A DNA stretch of 30,893 nt. Source: Alphaproteobacteria bacterium (GTDB lineage Bacteria > Pseudomonadota > Alphaproteobacteria > Micavibrionales > SZUA-601). Shown piece after piece: positions 22,642 through 30,764 of the stretch; position 1 is the stretch's first letter, and the number at the start of each line of letters is the position of its first letter. Made by a program: the position numbers and the translations under genes. The stretch is taken from contig JAQGJA010000098.1 in NCBI GenBank assembly GCA_028290805.1, forward strand, positions 1 through 30,893. Reading direction: 5' to 3'. The notes under the pieces were generated by a model. That model made no database searches. It had not been told where the DNA came from and saw only the letters and a list, made by a program, of their open reading frames with translations.

Positions 22642-23226
22642 ATGCCCGCTGAAACAACTCCTTTTTCGCAAGGCGACAGCCTTAAAGGCAAGATCCTGAT
22701 CGCTATGCCCGACATGGCCGATCCGCGTTTCAGCCACGGCGTTATCGTCATGCTGGAACACGGGCCCGACGGGGCGATGGGCGTCATGATCAACAAGCCC
22801 CTGGAAGCGGTCCAGTTTTCCGATTTGCTGGACCAGCTTGAGATCAAGGTAACCGCACCGGATATCGAGAATTATCCCGTTTATTTCGGTGGCCCGGTTG
22901 AGATCGGGCGCGGCTTTGTCCTGCATAGCCGCGATCTGCTGCTGGCGCATAGCCTGGTCCTGCCGCCTATCGGCATTACGACCTCGCTGGATATGCTGGG
23001 GCGCCTGGCCCAGGGCAAGGGACCGGAAAAAAGCCTGTTCTGCCTGGGCTATACCGGCTGGACCGCAGGGCAGCTGGATGAAGAAATCAAACAGAATGCC
23101 TGGCTGCATGCGCCGCTCAAGGCCGATGTGTTGTTCAATGTGCCGGTAGAAAAACGCTGGGATGCCGCAATGGCGCTAGTCGGGATTGACCCTGATCATT
23201 TATCCGCCGTTTCAGGCCATGCATAA
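22642..23226 (+). CDS. yqgE: UPF0301/AlgH family protein YqgE, 194 aa
   Basis: Conserved protein of unknown biochemical function, sometimes called AlgH. The family signatures are all present: GKILIAMPDMADPRFSHGVI near the N-terminus, GAMGVMINKP, VYFGGPVEIGRGFVLH, and FCLGYTGWTAGQLDEEI. The length is normal. GGAG 5-6 nt before the ATG supports the start. It is divergent from yceI across 69 nt containing a small AGGATA/TATCCT hairpin. Confidence 0.93.
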   Translation: MPAETTPFSQGDSLKGKILIAMPDMADPRFSHGVIVMLEHGPDGAMGVMINKPLEAVQFSDLLDQLEIKVTAPDIENYPVYFGGPVEIGRGFVLHSRDLLLAHSLVLPPIGITTSLDMLGRLAQGKGPEKSLFCLGYTGWTAGQLDEEIKQNAWLHAPLKADVLFNVPVEKRWDAAMALVGIDPDHLSAVSGHA

Positions 23227-23243
23227 AATAATTTCGAAATAAC

Positions 23244-23272
23244 TTGCGTTTTCTGACAAATACACTTATCTA
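23244..23272 (+). promoter_or_regulatory. Promoter of the 63-aa ORF
   Basis: TTGCGT (23244-23249), a 17-nt spacer and TATCTA (23267-23272), giving a leader of about 39 nt. Confidence 0.5.
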
Positions 23273-23317
23273 GTCGGGGCAACCAGATTCGGTTAAACAC
23301 CAAACCCCGAGGTTGCC

Positions 23318-23509
23318 ATGGTCCATCAGACGACAGAAATCCTTATTGAGAATTCCCAGACAATTTCCGAAAAGCCTGTTGAGCAGGATGTCGCAAGCCG
23401 TCTGCGCACGGCTTACAGTAAATTTTACAGTGAAAATGTGCTTCTGACAGGTGCTGCGCCTGTGGCGCGGCCGCAGAAGATAAACCCCCTCCAGTGTGGC
23501 CATAATTAA
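23318..23509 (+). CDS. Small protein, 63 aa, unknown function
   Basis: A short hydrophilic ORF (MVHQTTEILIENSQ...PLQCGHN) of no recognised family. It has GAGG 5-6 nt before the ATG, its own promoter and a strong terminator immediately after it, so it is a self-contained transcription unit. It has no membrane segment, and its single cysteine is near the C-terminus. It lies between yqgE and clpA, oriented towards clpA. Confidence 0.6.
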   Translation: MVHQTTEILIENSQTISEKPVEQDVASRLRTAYSKFYSENVLLTGAAPVARPQKINPLQCGHN

Positions 23510-23525
23510 TTTGTGATTTTTGTAT

Positions 23526-23556
23526 AAGCCGGGAAGCCTGATCTCCCCGGCTTTTT
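23526..23556. terminator. Terminator between the 63-aa ORF and clpA
   Basis: Perfect 8-bp stem AAGCCGGG / CCCGGCTT (23526-23533 with 23546-23553), with TTTTT on the plus strand. It lies 2 nt beyond the clpA stop and may serve both strands. Confidence 0.85.
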
Positions 23557-23557
23557 A

Positions 23558-25918
23558 TTACACCAGTTCCTTGATCTTTTTCGCCCGTGGCTTGCGCGGT
23601 GCTTTTGCGGCGGGTGTTTTTTCCTTTGGCTTGCGCAAGGGGATGATCTTGAAATCAAGCTTATCCTCTTTCAGCGCGATATGAACCTCACCACCATTCA
23701 CTAATTGGCCGAACAGCAACTCGTCGATCAATGGTTTTTTCACCTGGGCATCAATTACGCGGGCCAAAGGCCGTGCGCCCATCGCGCGGTCATAGCCTTT
23801 TGCCGCCAGCCACAACCGGGCTTCGGATGTAAGCGAGAAAGTGACGTTTTTATCGGTCAGCTGCTCTTCCAGTTTGACGATGAATTTATCCACGACATGC
23901 GCCACGGTTTCGGGGCTGAGGTGACCGAAGGGCACAATGGCATCCAGGCGGTTGCGGAATTCGGGCGTGAAGAAACGCTTGATGGCTTCATTGTCTTCTG
24001 CCGCATCCTGAGCCTTGCTGCCAAAACCCAGCGGCGCTTTTTCCATTTCGGCGGCGCCGGCATTGGTGGTCATGATCAGGATAAGGTTGCGGCAATCGAC
24101 CGTCTTGCCATTGGCATCGGTGATGCGGCCGTAATCCATGACCTGGAGCAGGATATTGAAGACATCCGGATGGGCTTTTTCGACTTCATCCAATAATAAG
24201 ACGGCATGCGGATGCTGGTCGACGGCATCGGTCAACAGACCGCCCTGGTCAAAGCCGACATAGCCGGGGGGCGCCCCAAGCAGGCGGGAAACGGAATGTT
24301 TCTCCATATATTCGGACATGTCGAAACGCTGGAAATGAATGCCCAATATGTGCGCCAGCTGTTTGGCGATCTCGGTCTTGCCGACGCCGGTGGGCCCTGC
24401 GAACAAATAGGAACCGGTCGGCTTTTCCGGGTCGCGCAATCCAGCGCGGGCCATCTTGATCGCCATGGCTAAGGTTTCGACGGCTTTATCCTGGCCGAAA
24501 ACCAGGCGTTTCAGGTCGGTTTCCAGGTTTTTCAGCGCGGCTTTGTCATCGGCGCTGATCTGGTTCACGGGGACGCGGGCGATTTTGGCGATGACGGTTT
24601 CAATGTCATGCACGTTGATGACCGTATGGCGCTTGTCGGCGGGCAATATTTTTTGCGCTGCACCCGCTTCGTCCAGGACGTCGATGGCTTTATCCGGCAA
24701 TTTGCGGTCGGAAATATAGCGCACCGACAGATCGACGGCGGCCTTGATGGCATCGGAGGTAAAGGAAATCCCGTGAAACGCTTCGTAATACCCTTTCAGC
24801 CCTTCCAGTATCTGTTTGGCTTCGCTGGGCGAGGGTTCGGAAATATCGACTTTTTGAAAACGGCGGACAAGGGCGCGGTCTTTTTCAAAATACTGGCGGT
24901 ATTCTTTATAGGTTGTGGAACCGATCGTGCGCAATTTGCCACGCGATAAAGCGGGCTTGAGCAAGTTCGAGGCATCCATTGATCCGCCCGAGGTGGAACC
25001 CGCGCCAATAATGGTGTGGATTTCATCGATAAACAGCACGGAACCGGGCGTGTTTTCCAGCTCGGTAATCACCGCTTTTAACCGTTCCTCAAAATCGCCT
25101 CGATAGCGCGTCCCGGCCAGCAATGCGCCCATATCCAGGGAAAAAATCACGCCGTTTTTCAGGACATCGGGCACATCGTTATCGACGATGCGCTTGGCCA
25201 GCCCCTCGGCAATGGCGGTTTTGCCGACGCCGGGATCGCCGACATAAAGGGGATTATTCTTGGAACGGCGGCAAAGGATCTGGATCGTACGCTCGACTTC
25301 GCTGGCGCGGCCGATCAGTTTGTCGATATCGCCTTTTTGCGCTTTTTCATTCAGGTTGACGCAATAGGATTTCAGCGCATCCATCGGTTTTTGCGCGGTG
25401 GGATCCGCTTCGCGCGGTTCATCGCGCGAGGTATTGGGTTGTTGCGCCTGGCGCGCGCCTTTTACCGGGCGCTCTTCCATATGGGCGGCGTTTTTGGCGA
25501 TGCCGTGCGAGATGAAATTCACTGCGTCGAATCGTGTCATATCCTGTTCCTGCAGGAAGAAAACGGCATGCGATTCGCGCTCGGAAAACAGGGCGATCAG
25601 CACATTGGCCCCGGTGACTTCGGCGCGGCCGGATGATTGCACGTGGATGGCGGCGCGCTGCAGTACGCGCTGGAAAGAAGAGGTGGGTTTGGCTTCGCCC
25701 GAATCACTGGTCAGGCCTTCAAGCTCGTTATCGACAAAATCGGTCAGCTCCTGGCGCAATTCGTCGATATCGACGCCGCAGGCGCGCAATACGGCAACGG
25801 CATCGCTGTCATCCATCAGGGAAAGAAGAAGATGTTCGAGCGTCGAAAATTCATGGCGCCTGGTATTGGCATGGGCCAAGGCACGGTGCAGGGTTTTTTC
25901 CAGTTCCGGAGACAGCAT
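23558..25918 (-). CDS. clpA: ATP-dependent Clp protease ATP-binding subunit ClpA, 786 aa
   Basis: AAA+ unfoldase feeding substrates to ClpP. The double Clp N-domain (about 1-145) binds ClpS. D1 has Walker A GDPGVGKT (227-234) and Walker B VLFIDEIHTIIGAGS; D2 has Walker A GPTGVGKT (508-515), GAPPGYVGFDQGG and LLLDEVEKAHPDV. The ClpP-docking tripeptide LGF is present in APLGFGSKAQD. A Lys/Pro/Ala-rich tail of about 30 residues follows the D2 small domain. The start at 25918 gives the usual MLSPELEKTLHRAL; an upstream in-frame ATG at 25945 lies inside clpS. The ATG follows the clpS stop by 2 nt, with AGGGAAG in the end of clpS, so the pair is translated as an operon. Confidence 0.97.
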   Translation of the reverse strand: MLSPELEKTLHRALAHANTRRHEFSTLEHLLLSLMDDSDAVAVLRACGVDIDELRQELTDFVDNELEGLTSDSGEAKPTSSFQRVLQRAAIHVQSSGRAEVTGANVLIALFSERESHAVFFLQEQDMTRFDAVNFISHGIAKNAAHMEERPVKGARQAQQPNTSRDEPREADPTAQKPMDALKSYCVNLNEKAQKGDIDKLIGRASEVERTIQILCRRSKNNPLYVGDPGVGKTAIAEGLAKRIVDNDVPDVLKNGVIFSLDMGALLAGTRYRGDFEERLKAVITELENTPGSVLFIDEIHTIIGAGSTSGGSMDASNLLKPALSRGKLRTIGSTTYKEYRQYFEKDRALVRRFQKVDISEPSPSEAKQILEGLKGYYEAFHGISFTSDAIKAAVDLSVRYISDRKLPDKAIDVLDEAGAAQKILPADKRHTVINVHDIETVIAKIARVPVNQISADDKAALKNLETDLKRLVFGQDKAVETLAMAIKMARAGLRDPEKPTGSYLFAGPTGVGKTEIAKQLAHILGIHFQRFDMSEYMEKHSVSRLLGAPPGYVGFDQGGLLTDAVDQHPHAVLLLDEVEKAHPDVFNILLQVMDYGRITDANGKTVDCRNLILIMTTNAGAAEMEKAPLGFGSKAQDAAEDNEAIKRFFTPEFRNRLDAIVPFGHLSPETVAHVVDKFIVKLEEQLTDKNVTFSLTSEARLWLAAKGYDRAMGARPLARVIDAQVKKPLIDELLFGQLVNGGEVHIALKEDKLDFKIIPLRKPKEKTPAAKAPRKPRAKKIKELV

Positions 25919-25920
25919 TA

Positions 25921-26310
25921 TTATTCTTCCCTTTCCATCGTGCATTGCAACGGATGTTCGTTTTTACGGGCCAGGGTCATGACCTGGTCCACTTTTGTTT
26001 CGGCCACTTCATAGGTATAGACACCGGCGACGCCGACGCCGTCTTCATGGACTTTGAGCATGATGTCGTTGGCTTCTTCGCGGTTTTTGCGAAAGACGCG
26101 TTCCAGCACATAGATGACGAATTCCATCGGCGTGAAATCGTCGTTCAGCAATAAAACCTTGTACATCGAGGGTTTTTTGGTTTTGACACGGACTTTTACG
26201 GCCAGCCCGTCTTCATAGGCCTCGTTATTGTTCACGGGCCGCGCCATCATCGTGCTGCGCTGCTGGCTGAGCCGGAAAGTGTTGCCGTGGCCGTTCATAT
26301 CAGAGTCCAT
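25921..26310 (-). CDS. clpS: ClpS adaptor protein, 129 aa
   Basis: Adaptor that delivers N-end-rule substrates to ClpAP. The core fold (about 45-125) contains YKVLLLNDDFTPMEFVIYVLERVF, with the conserved Asn-Asp-Asp at the substrate pocket, the metal-site-like histidine in KVHEDG, and GVYTYEVAETKVDQV. The N-terminal 40 residues are a flexible extension, longer than in E. coli. AGGAGG a few nt before the ATG fixes the start. It is upstream of clpA in a two-gene operon and divergent from the CHASE3 kinase. Confidence 0.96.
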   Translation of the reverse strand: MDSDMNGHGNTFRLSQQRSTMMARPVNNNEAYEDGLAVKVRVKTKKPSMYKVLLLNDDFTPMEFVIYVLERVFRKNREEANDIMLKVHEDGVGVAGVYTYEVAETKVDQVMTLARKNEHPLQCTMEREE

Positions 26311-26466
26311 CCCCCTCCTCCTTTGGCGATCCTTTCTAAAGCTTGCCGTATCGATCTAAAGAAAGGGTAAAGCTTGGCAAGGCTTTGTCGCCCCTTTTCC
26401 TGTGCAGATGCGGTGATTTTGCCATAAAATTATTGCGCGGCCAAGGAGAAGGCTTTAATCTCCGGC

Positions 26467-26497
26467 TTGGTCGAACGCCGTTCTTTCTCTTTATAAT
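26467..26497 (+). promoter_or_regulatory. Promoter of the CHASE3 kinase, leaderless layout
   Basis: Perfect TATAAT (26492-26497) 8 nt before the ATG at 26506; a weak TTGGTC (26467-26472) lies 19 nt upstream. Confidence 0.55.
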
Positions 26498-26505
26498 GTA
26501 TCCCG

Positions 26506-27936
26506 ATGCAGCTTCATAAAAAACTCAATCTCCGCCGCTGGTTTTTGCTGGGCTTTGCCCTGGTCTGCATTGCATTGAATGTCGTGGTTTATGGATTGTA
26601 CGAAAAGAACCAGGAAATCCAGGCCTCCAAGCAATGGGTTAACCATACTTATGAAGTAATCGGCACGGCCAATGAATTATTTTTCAAGATCCAGGACATG
26701 CAGATCGCCCTGCGGGGTTTTTTGCTGACCGGAGACGAAAAGTTCCTTGCGCCCTATCACCAGGCCGATAAAAGCCTGGACGAAAAATATGCGGCGCTGG
26801 CCACGCTGACCAGCGGCAATGTCGAGCGCCAGCGCGAACTGCTCCGCCTGAAATCGGTGTTGGAAAAACAGCGCGGCCTGATGCAGCGCCAGATCGAATT
26901 GCGGCGCAGCGGCGGCAATTTCTTGCCCCAGGATATGAAGGACAGCAAAGCCTTGATGGACGAAATCCGCATCATGAACATGTATATCGTCGGCGACGAA
27001 CAAAAATTGCTGAATGAGCGCAGCCGCCGCGAAACAAAGCGCCAGCGTAATTACATGCGCAGTATTTTTGCCACCGCCGGCGTGTCCATTATCGGCCTGC
27101 TTTTCGCCAATGGCCTTATCGGGTTTTTGTCCCTGCGCCGCCTGGACGCCGAGGAAGATTTGCGCCGGACCAATCATGAAATGGAAGGCTTTACCTATAT
27201 TGCCTCGCATGATTTGCGTTCGCCCCTTGTGAATCTCAAAGGGTTCTCCACCGAAATGTCCTATGGGCTGAAAGAGCTCGAGCCCATTCTGGAGCGCGCC
27301 TTGGAGCATGTCTCAGAAGAGGACCGTAAAAAGGCGCGCGAGATCCTGGATGTCGATATTCCCGATTCGCTGAAATATATTCATTCCTCGGTCGAGAAGA
27401 TGAACAAGCTGACCAATGGCATTTTGGAGTTGTCTCGCATCGGCAAGCGCAACCTGCGCATTAAACCGGTAAATGTGCGCGGCATAGTCCAGCGCAGCGT
27501 CGATGCTTTGCAGCACCAGATTTCCACGCGCAATATCAAGGTTGCGATCGGCGAATTGCCGGAAGTCGTCTCGGACTCTTTGTCGCTGGAACAAATCTTC
27601 GGCAATATCCTGGACAACGCCATTAAATATCTAGACCCTGCGCGCAGCGGGGAGATCGAGATTGGCGGCATCAAGGGCCGGACCCAGACGACTTATTGGG
27701 TCAAGGATAACGGACGAGGCATCGCCGAAAGCGATGTTGCGAAAATTTTCGAGATTTACCGCCGCGCCGGCATCAATGCCCATATCCCGGGCGAAGGGCT
27801 GGGCATGGCCTATGTGCGCACGACCTTGCGCCGTCTGGGCGGCCGCATCTGGGTGGAATCGGTCCAGGGACGCGGCAGCATTTTTTATTTCAATGTCGAT
27901 AATGTTTTAAAGAAAGAAGGAAACAACAATGCCTAA
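26506..27936 (+). CDS. CHASE3 sensor histidine kinase, 476 aa
   Basis: Inner-membrane two-component kinase. TM1 lies at about 13-33 and TM2 at about 186-206. Between them is a periplasmic helical CHASE3-type sensor with the characteristic IALRGFLLTGDEKFLAPY. The dimerisation box YIASHDLRSPLVNLKGF carries H235 and is of the phytochrome-kinase type. ATPase motifs: N box NILDNAIKYL, G1 VKDNGRGI, G2 GEGLGMAYVRTTLRRLGG. There is no attached receiver. The last codons overlap the response regulator gene by 8 nt, a strong sign of a cognate pair. A promoter without leader lies directly upstream. Confidence 0.92.
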   Translation: MQLHKKLNLRRWFLLGFALVCIALNVVVYGLYEKNQEIQASKQWVNHTYEVIGTANELFFKIQDMQIALRGFLLTGDEKFLAPYHQADKSLDEKYAALATLTSGNVERQRELLRLKSVLEKQRGLMQRQIELRRSGGNFLPQDMKDSKALMDEIRIMNMYIVGDEQKLLNERSRRETKRQRNYMRSIFATAGVSIIGLLFANGLIGFLSLRRLDAEEDLRRTNHEMEGFTYIASHDLRSPLVNLKGFSTEMSYGLKELEPILERALEHVSEEDRKKAREILDVDIPDSLKYIHSSVEKMNKLTNGILELSRIGKRNLRIKPVNVRGIVQRSVDALQHQISTRNIKVAIGELPEVVSDSLSLEQIFGNILDNAIKYLDPARSGEIEIGGIKGRTQTTYWVKDNGRGIAESDVAKIFEIYRRAGINAHIPGEGLGMAYVRTTLRRLGGRIWVESVQGRGSIFYFNVDNVLKKEGNNNA

Positions 27937-28375
27937 TTCAGAAGCCGTTATGATTGTGATGATAGAAGACGACCCGGGCCATGCTGCGCTGATTCAGAAA
28001 AACCTGCGCCGCGCCGGGATTTCGAACGAGATCAAGCATATCGAAAACGGCCGCGAGGCCGCCGATTATTTACTGGGCACGGGCGAATTTGCCGGCAACC
28101 GCCCCCAGGCGCCGATGCTGATCTTGCTGGACCTCAATCTGCCGGAAATGGACGGGTTTGAGATCCTGCAAAAGATCAAAGGCGATGAGATCACCAAGCT
28201 GATCCCCGTCATTATTCTGACCACCACGGATAATCCGCGCGAAGTCGAACGCTGTTACGCCCTGGGCTGCAATGTCTATGTCACCAAGCCGGTGGAATAC
28301 GACGCCTTTGCCGAAAGCATACGCAAGCTTGGTTTATTGCTGGCCGTCGTGAAGGTGCCGGGCGAGATCAGGTAG
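27929..28375 (+). CDS. Single-domain response regulator, 148 aa
   Basis: CheY-like receiver without output domain, similar in layout to Rcp1-type regulators that accompany phytochrome-like kinases. It has an acidic pocket IEDDPGHAAL, phospho-acceptor D68 in LLDLNLPEMDG, the Thr switch in ILTTTDNPREVE, and the conserved K120 in TKPVEYD. It starts inside the end of the kinase gene (8-nt overlap), with AAGGA about 8 nt upstream. Signal output must be by protein-protein contact or phosphorelay; no phosphotransferase gene is visible here. Confidence 0.93.
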   Translation: MPNSEAVMIVMIEDDPGHAALIQKNLRRAGISNEIKHIENGREAADYLLGTGEFAGNRPQAPMLILLDLNLPEMDGFEILQKIKGDEITKLIPVIILTTTDNPREVERCYALGCNVYVTKPVEYDAFAESIRKLGLLLAVVKVPGEIR

Positions 28376-28379
28376 AAGT

Positions 28380-28404
28380 TCCCTCTCCCCTCAAGGGAGA
28401 GGGA
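28380..28404. repeat. Intergenic palindrome, copy 2
   Basis: The same 10-bp stem as at 4131-4155 (TCCCTCTCCC / GGGAGAGGGA), with loop CTCAA, 4 nt after the response regulator stop. It is followed by A-rich rather than T-rich sequence. Confidence 0.75.
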
Positions 28405-28693
28405 GAAAAAATCGTAACCTTTAACCTTCCCCGACTTGCACCTTCTCCACACAAAAAAGCCCAGCAAAAGCGCTTTTAAAAAGGAGGGTGTAAAACGCAT
28501 AATAAACCTTGGTTGTAATGGATAAGAAGCGCGGTGCTATGCGCCAAGGGCCAGAAATCAGCATCAGGCATATTTTTCCTATGGCCGCAAAGCCGTTGAA
28601 AAATAAGGAAGGTAAACCGTAAAGCCCCTTATGTTCTTTTTATTATTGCACTGTTTTTCGTTGCTGCGAATTTACGGCGGATAGGATATTCTT
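28405..28693. other. Intergenic stretch before the candidate small RNA
   Basis: No confident gene. A 34-codon frame from ATG at about 28519 encodes a basic peptide but has no Shine-Dalgarno. AAGGAGGG at about 28481 is not followed by a usable start codon. A possible promoter for the downstream RNA (TTGCTG 28660-28665, 16 nt, TAGGAT 28682-28687) is at the right end. Confidence 0.35.
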
Positions 28694-28802
28694 AATTATC
28701 AAGTGAAGGTGCGTTGCTTCTTCGTTTGATACATAAACCAAGGGTTGCTCCGAGTTCCAGGTCTTAGGATTGTGGTCCTCCCGACGCGCCCTTGGTTTTT
28801 TT
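28694..28802 (+). ncRNA. Candidate small RNA with intrinsic terminator
   Basis: A 9-bp stem AACCAAGGG / CCCTTGGTT (28736-28744 with 28789-28797) encloses 44 nt that can form inner hairpins (AGGA...TCCT) and ends in seven T (28796-28802). A weak promoter (TTGCTG, 16 nt, TAGGAT) would start a transcript of about 109 nt at 28694. The enclosed loop has a CCTCCC, complementary to Shine-Dalgarno sequences, as in several alphaproteobacterial trans-acting RNAs. No ORF occupies it, and the T-run polarity excludes it being merely the terminator of the minus-strand HAD gene. I cannot assign it to a known family. Confidence 0.45.
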
Positions 28803-28811
28803 GTGTCCTAT

Positions 28812-29426
28812 TTAGGCTGCTTCGACCAGATGGGCGATATCTTCCGGGCCGTTAAATAAAATCGTATGCCATCCTGCTTTAGTTGCCGCCTCGATCACTT
28901 TCGGATCGTCGTCAATCAACAGGCAATCGCGTTCGGTCAGGCAAAGTTCGTTTTCAATCAGGTCAAAAAATCGGTGCTCGGTCTTGCTCATGCCCATGCG
29001 GCCGGAATAATAAATCTCCTCGAAATATTCTTTAAAGCCCAATTCGTGCCATAAATGATTGGCGCGGTATTTTTCCTGGTGCGTGGCCAGAAACAAACGC
29101 ATGCCGGGCCGCGCCTTCAGCTTTTTGACGATCTCCATCGTTTCGGTATTAATCTCGGAATCATGCTTCAGCCAGTAATCGACCAAAGTCTGGGCCATGC
29201 CGCGATAATGCATTTCCGGCAGCACATCGTCCAAGGCTTTAAGCAAATCGCGCTTGCCTAAAATCACGTCTTTAAAGCCGCGCTCGAAAAAGGCGTTCTG
29301 CATATCCTGGGGGACGATGCCCAGATCGCGCTCCAGGTTTTCATCCCAGCGCCGGCGATAATGGTCGCTGCGCGCGCTGAATCCGTTGATCAGGACGCCA
29401 TCTACGTCAAAGAAAATATATTTCAT
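28812..29426 (-). CDS. HAD-superfamily hydrolase, 204 aa
   Basis: Haloacid dehalogenase-like phosphatase. Motif I FFDVDGVL (nucleophile D8, acid D10), motif II LFLATHQ, motif III SKTEHRFFDLIE (Lys), motif IV LLIDDDPKVIEAA. An alpha-helical cap sits between motifs I and II. The substrate is unknown; size and cap type fit small phosphate esters. The ATG follows the purU stop with no intervening base, so it is translated in an operon with purU. Confidence 0.88.
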   Translation of the reverse strand: MKYIFFDVDGVLINGFSARSDHYRRRWDENLERDLGIVPQDMQNAFFERGFKDVILGKRDLLKALDDVLPEMHYRGMAQTLVDYWLKHDSEINTETMEIVKKLKARPGMRLFLATHQEKYRANHLWHELGFKEYFEEIYYSGRMGMSKTEHRFFDLIENELCLTERDCLLIDDDPKVIEAATKAGWHTILFNGPEDIAHLVEAA

Positions 29427-30266
29427 TTAAAACACCACCGTTTTGTTGCCAGAGATAAATACTCGGTCGTCAAAGACCAGTTTCAAGGCCCGGGCCAAAG
29501 TTTGCAATTCCACTTCGCGCCCCGCTTGCTGCATCGCCGCCGCATCATCGTTATGGTCGGCGGCAATCACCTGCTGGGTGATGATCGGCCCTTCATCCAG
29601 CTCCGAGGTCACGAAATGCGCCGTCGCCCCGATCATCTTTACCCCGCGGGCAAAAGCCTGGGCATAGGGTTTGGCGCCGATAAAAGAGGGCAGAAAGGAA
29701 TGATGAATATTGATGATTTTACCGGCATATTCATGCACCGTTTCTGGCCCCAGAATGCGCATATATTTTGCCAGCACGATATAATCCAGATCATATTGCG
29801 CCAATCGCTGCCGCAATTGTGCCTCATGCTCCTCGCGCGGCATATCGTCATGCGGCAAATGATAGAACGGAATTTCAAAACGCGCCGCAAGATCGGCCAG
29901 CGTATCGTGATTGGCGATGACGGCCAGGATTTGCGCATTCAAATCGCCGAAATGATGGCGCAGCAAAAGATCCCCAAGGCAATGATATTCCTTTGTCGTA
30001 CAGATCACGATCCGTTTCGGCTTTGGCCGCGCCAGTGTCACGGCAGACCCCTGGGGCAGCGCCGCATGCACGATCTCTTCCAGGTCGCTCCAGTCTTCAG
30101 GTGCGACATTTTCGAACAGGGTGCGCATGAAAAAACGCTGGGCCGCGCGGTCCACAAATTCATCATTGCGGATAATATTCGCGCCGAAGCGGGCCAGTAT
30201 TGCGGTAATCTGGTGCACCAGACCGGGCTGGTCGGGGCATATAACGCGGAGGACGGGGAATTTCAT
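29427..30266 (-). CDS. purU: Formyltetrahydrofolate deformylase, 279 aa
   Basis: Hydrolyses 10-formyltetrahydrofolate to formate and tetrahydrofolate, balancing one-carbon pools and supplying formate for purine synthesis. The N-terminal ACT domain (about 5-80) begins VICPDQPGLVHQITA. The formyltransferase-fold domain (about 85-279) has the active-site segment INIHHSFLPSF and ATAHFVTSELDEGPII with the catalytic aspartate. The length is typical. The promoter TTGCAG, 17 nt, TAGACT ends 9 nt before the ATG, without a Shine-Dalgarno. Confidence 0.95.
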   Translation of the reverse strand: MKFPVLRVICPDQPGLVHQITAILARFGANIIRNDEFVDRAAQRFFMRTLFENVAPEDWSDLEEIVHAALPQGSAVTLARPKPKRIVICTTKEYHCLGDLLLRHHFGDLNAQILAVIANHDTLADLAARFEIPFYHLPHDDMPREEHEAQLRQRLAQYDLDYIVLAKYMRILGPETVHEYAGKIINIHHSFLPSFIGAKPYAQAFARGVKMIGATAHFVTSELDEGPIITQQVIAADHNDDAAAMQQAGREVELQTLARALKLVFDDRVFISGNKTVVF

Positions 30267-30275
30267 GACAAAATT

Positions 30276-30304
30276 AGTCTATCGGCACCGTGCGATCGCT
30301 GCAA
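30276..30304 (-). promoter_or_regulatory. purU promoter, near-leaderless layout
   Basis: On the minus strand, TTGCAG (30299-30304), a 17-nt spacer and TAGACT (30276-30281), 9 nt before the ATG at 30266. Confidence 0.55.
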
Positions 30305-30314
30305 TCGATCTTTC

Positions 30315-30342
30315 TTGATTCTGCTCCAGGAATATGTATAGT
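30315..30342 (+). promoter_or_regulatory. Promoter of the 132-aa protein gene
   Basis: TTGATT (30315-30320), a 16-nt spacer and TATAGT (30337-30342), followed by a leader of about 17 nt with AGGAGA (30354-30359). Confidence 0.6.
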
Positions 30343-30365
30343 GAGCGCAGCCCAGGAGAAACAAG

Positions 30366-30764
30366 ATGGCAGATACACAAGACCGGAAACTGGAATATTT
30401 TGGTTTCAGCCTCGAAACATTTAACCGCAGCTGGAAAGAGGCCGTAAAAAAAGGTCCCGCTACCCAGCCCGGCGGCGAGAAAGTCCTGGAAATCTATAAA
30501 TCCGACCATTACCGGTTTTATGCCGCTAACCATTCGGCTTTCACAGCAGAAGAACTGGAAGTGCAAAAACAGGAAACCCCCGACCTGGTCCTGCTGGGCA
30601 GGGGAAGTAAACAGGCGGAAAAAGGCCTGTACCAGTTAATGGATCTCAGCGTTGAGAAAGCGTATTACAATACAAAATTTGTCCTGCTGCAGGCGCCTGG
30701 GATTGTCGGAAAAGAAAAGCTAAAGGCGTATGACAATCTGTTTCTTCCGCTTTTTTCAAAATAA
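30366..30764 (+). CDS. Small soluble protein, 132 aa, unknown function
   Basis: I do not recognise this family. It is a mixed alpha/beta-looking cytosolic protein (KLEYFGFSLETFNRSW near the N-terminus, KFVLLQAPGIVGKEKLKAYD near the C-terminus) without signal peptide, membrane segment or obvious catalytic motif. It has a clear promoter and Shine-Dalgarno. It is convergent with the ctrA-like gene and divergent from purU. Codon use is like its neighbours, so it is probably a genuine resident gene. Confidence 0.7.
   Translation: MADTQDRKLEYFGFSLETFNRSWKEAVKKGPATQPGGEKVLEIYKSDHYRFYAANHSAFTAEELEVQKQETPDLVLLGRGSKQAEKGLYQLMDLSVEKAYYNTKFVLLQAPGIVGKEKLKAYDNLFLPLFSK

Noticed and set aside
28276..28500. 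74-codon minus-strand frame after the response regulator
   Set aside because: It runs through the intergenic palindrome and into the antisense of the receiver gene, and no ribosome-binding site precedes it.
28519..28623. 34-codon basic peptide ORF
   Set aside because: No Shine-Dalgarno and no promoter at leaderless distance; too short to trust.
29361..30341. 326-codon plus-strand frame opposite purU
   Set aside because: The minus strand encodes a full PurU with active-site motifs; the plus frame has no family resemblance and is a shadow.
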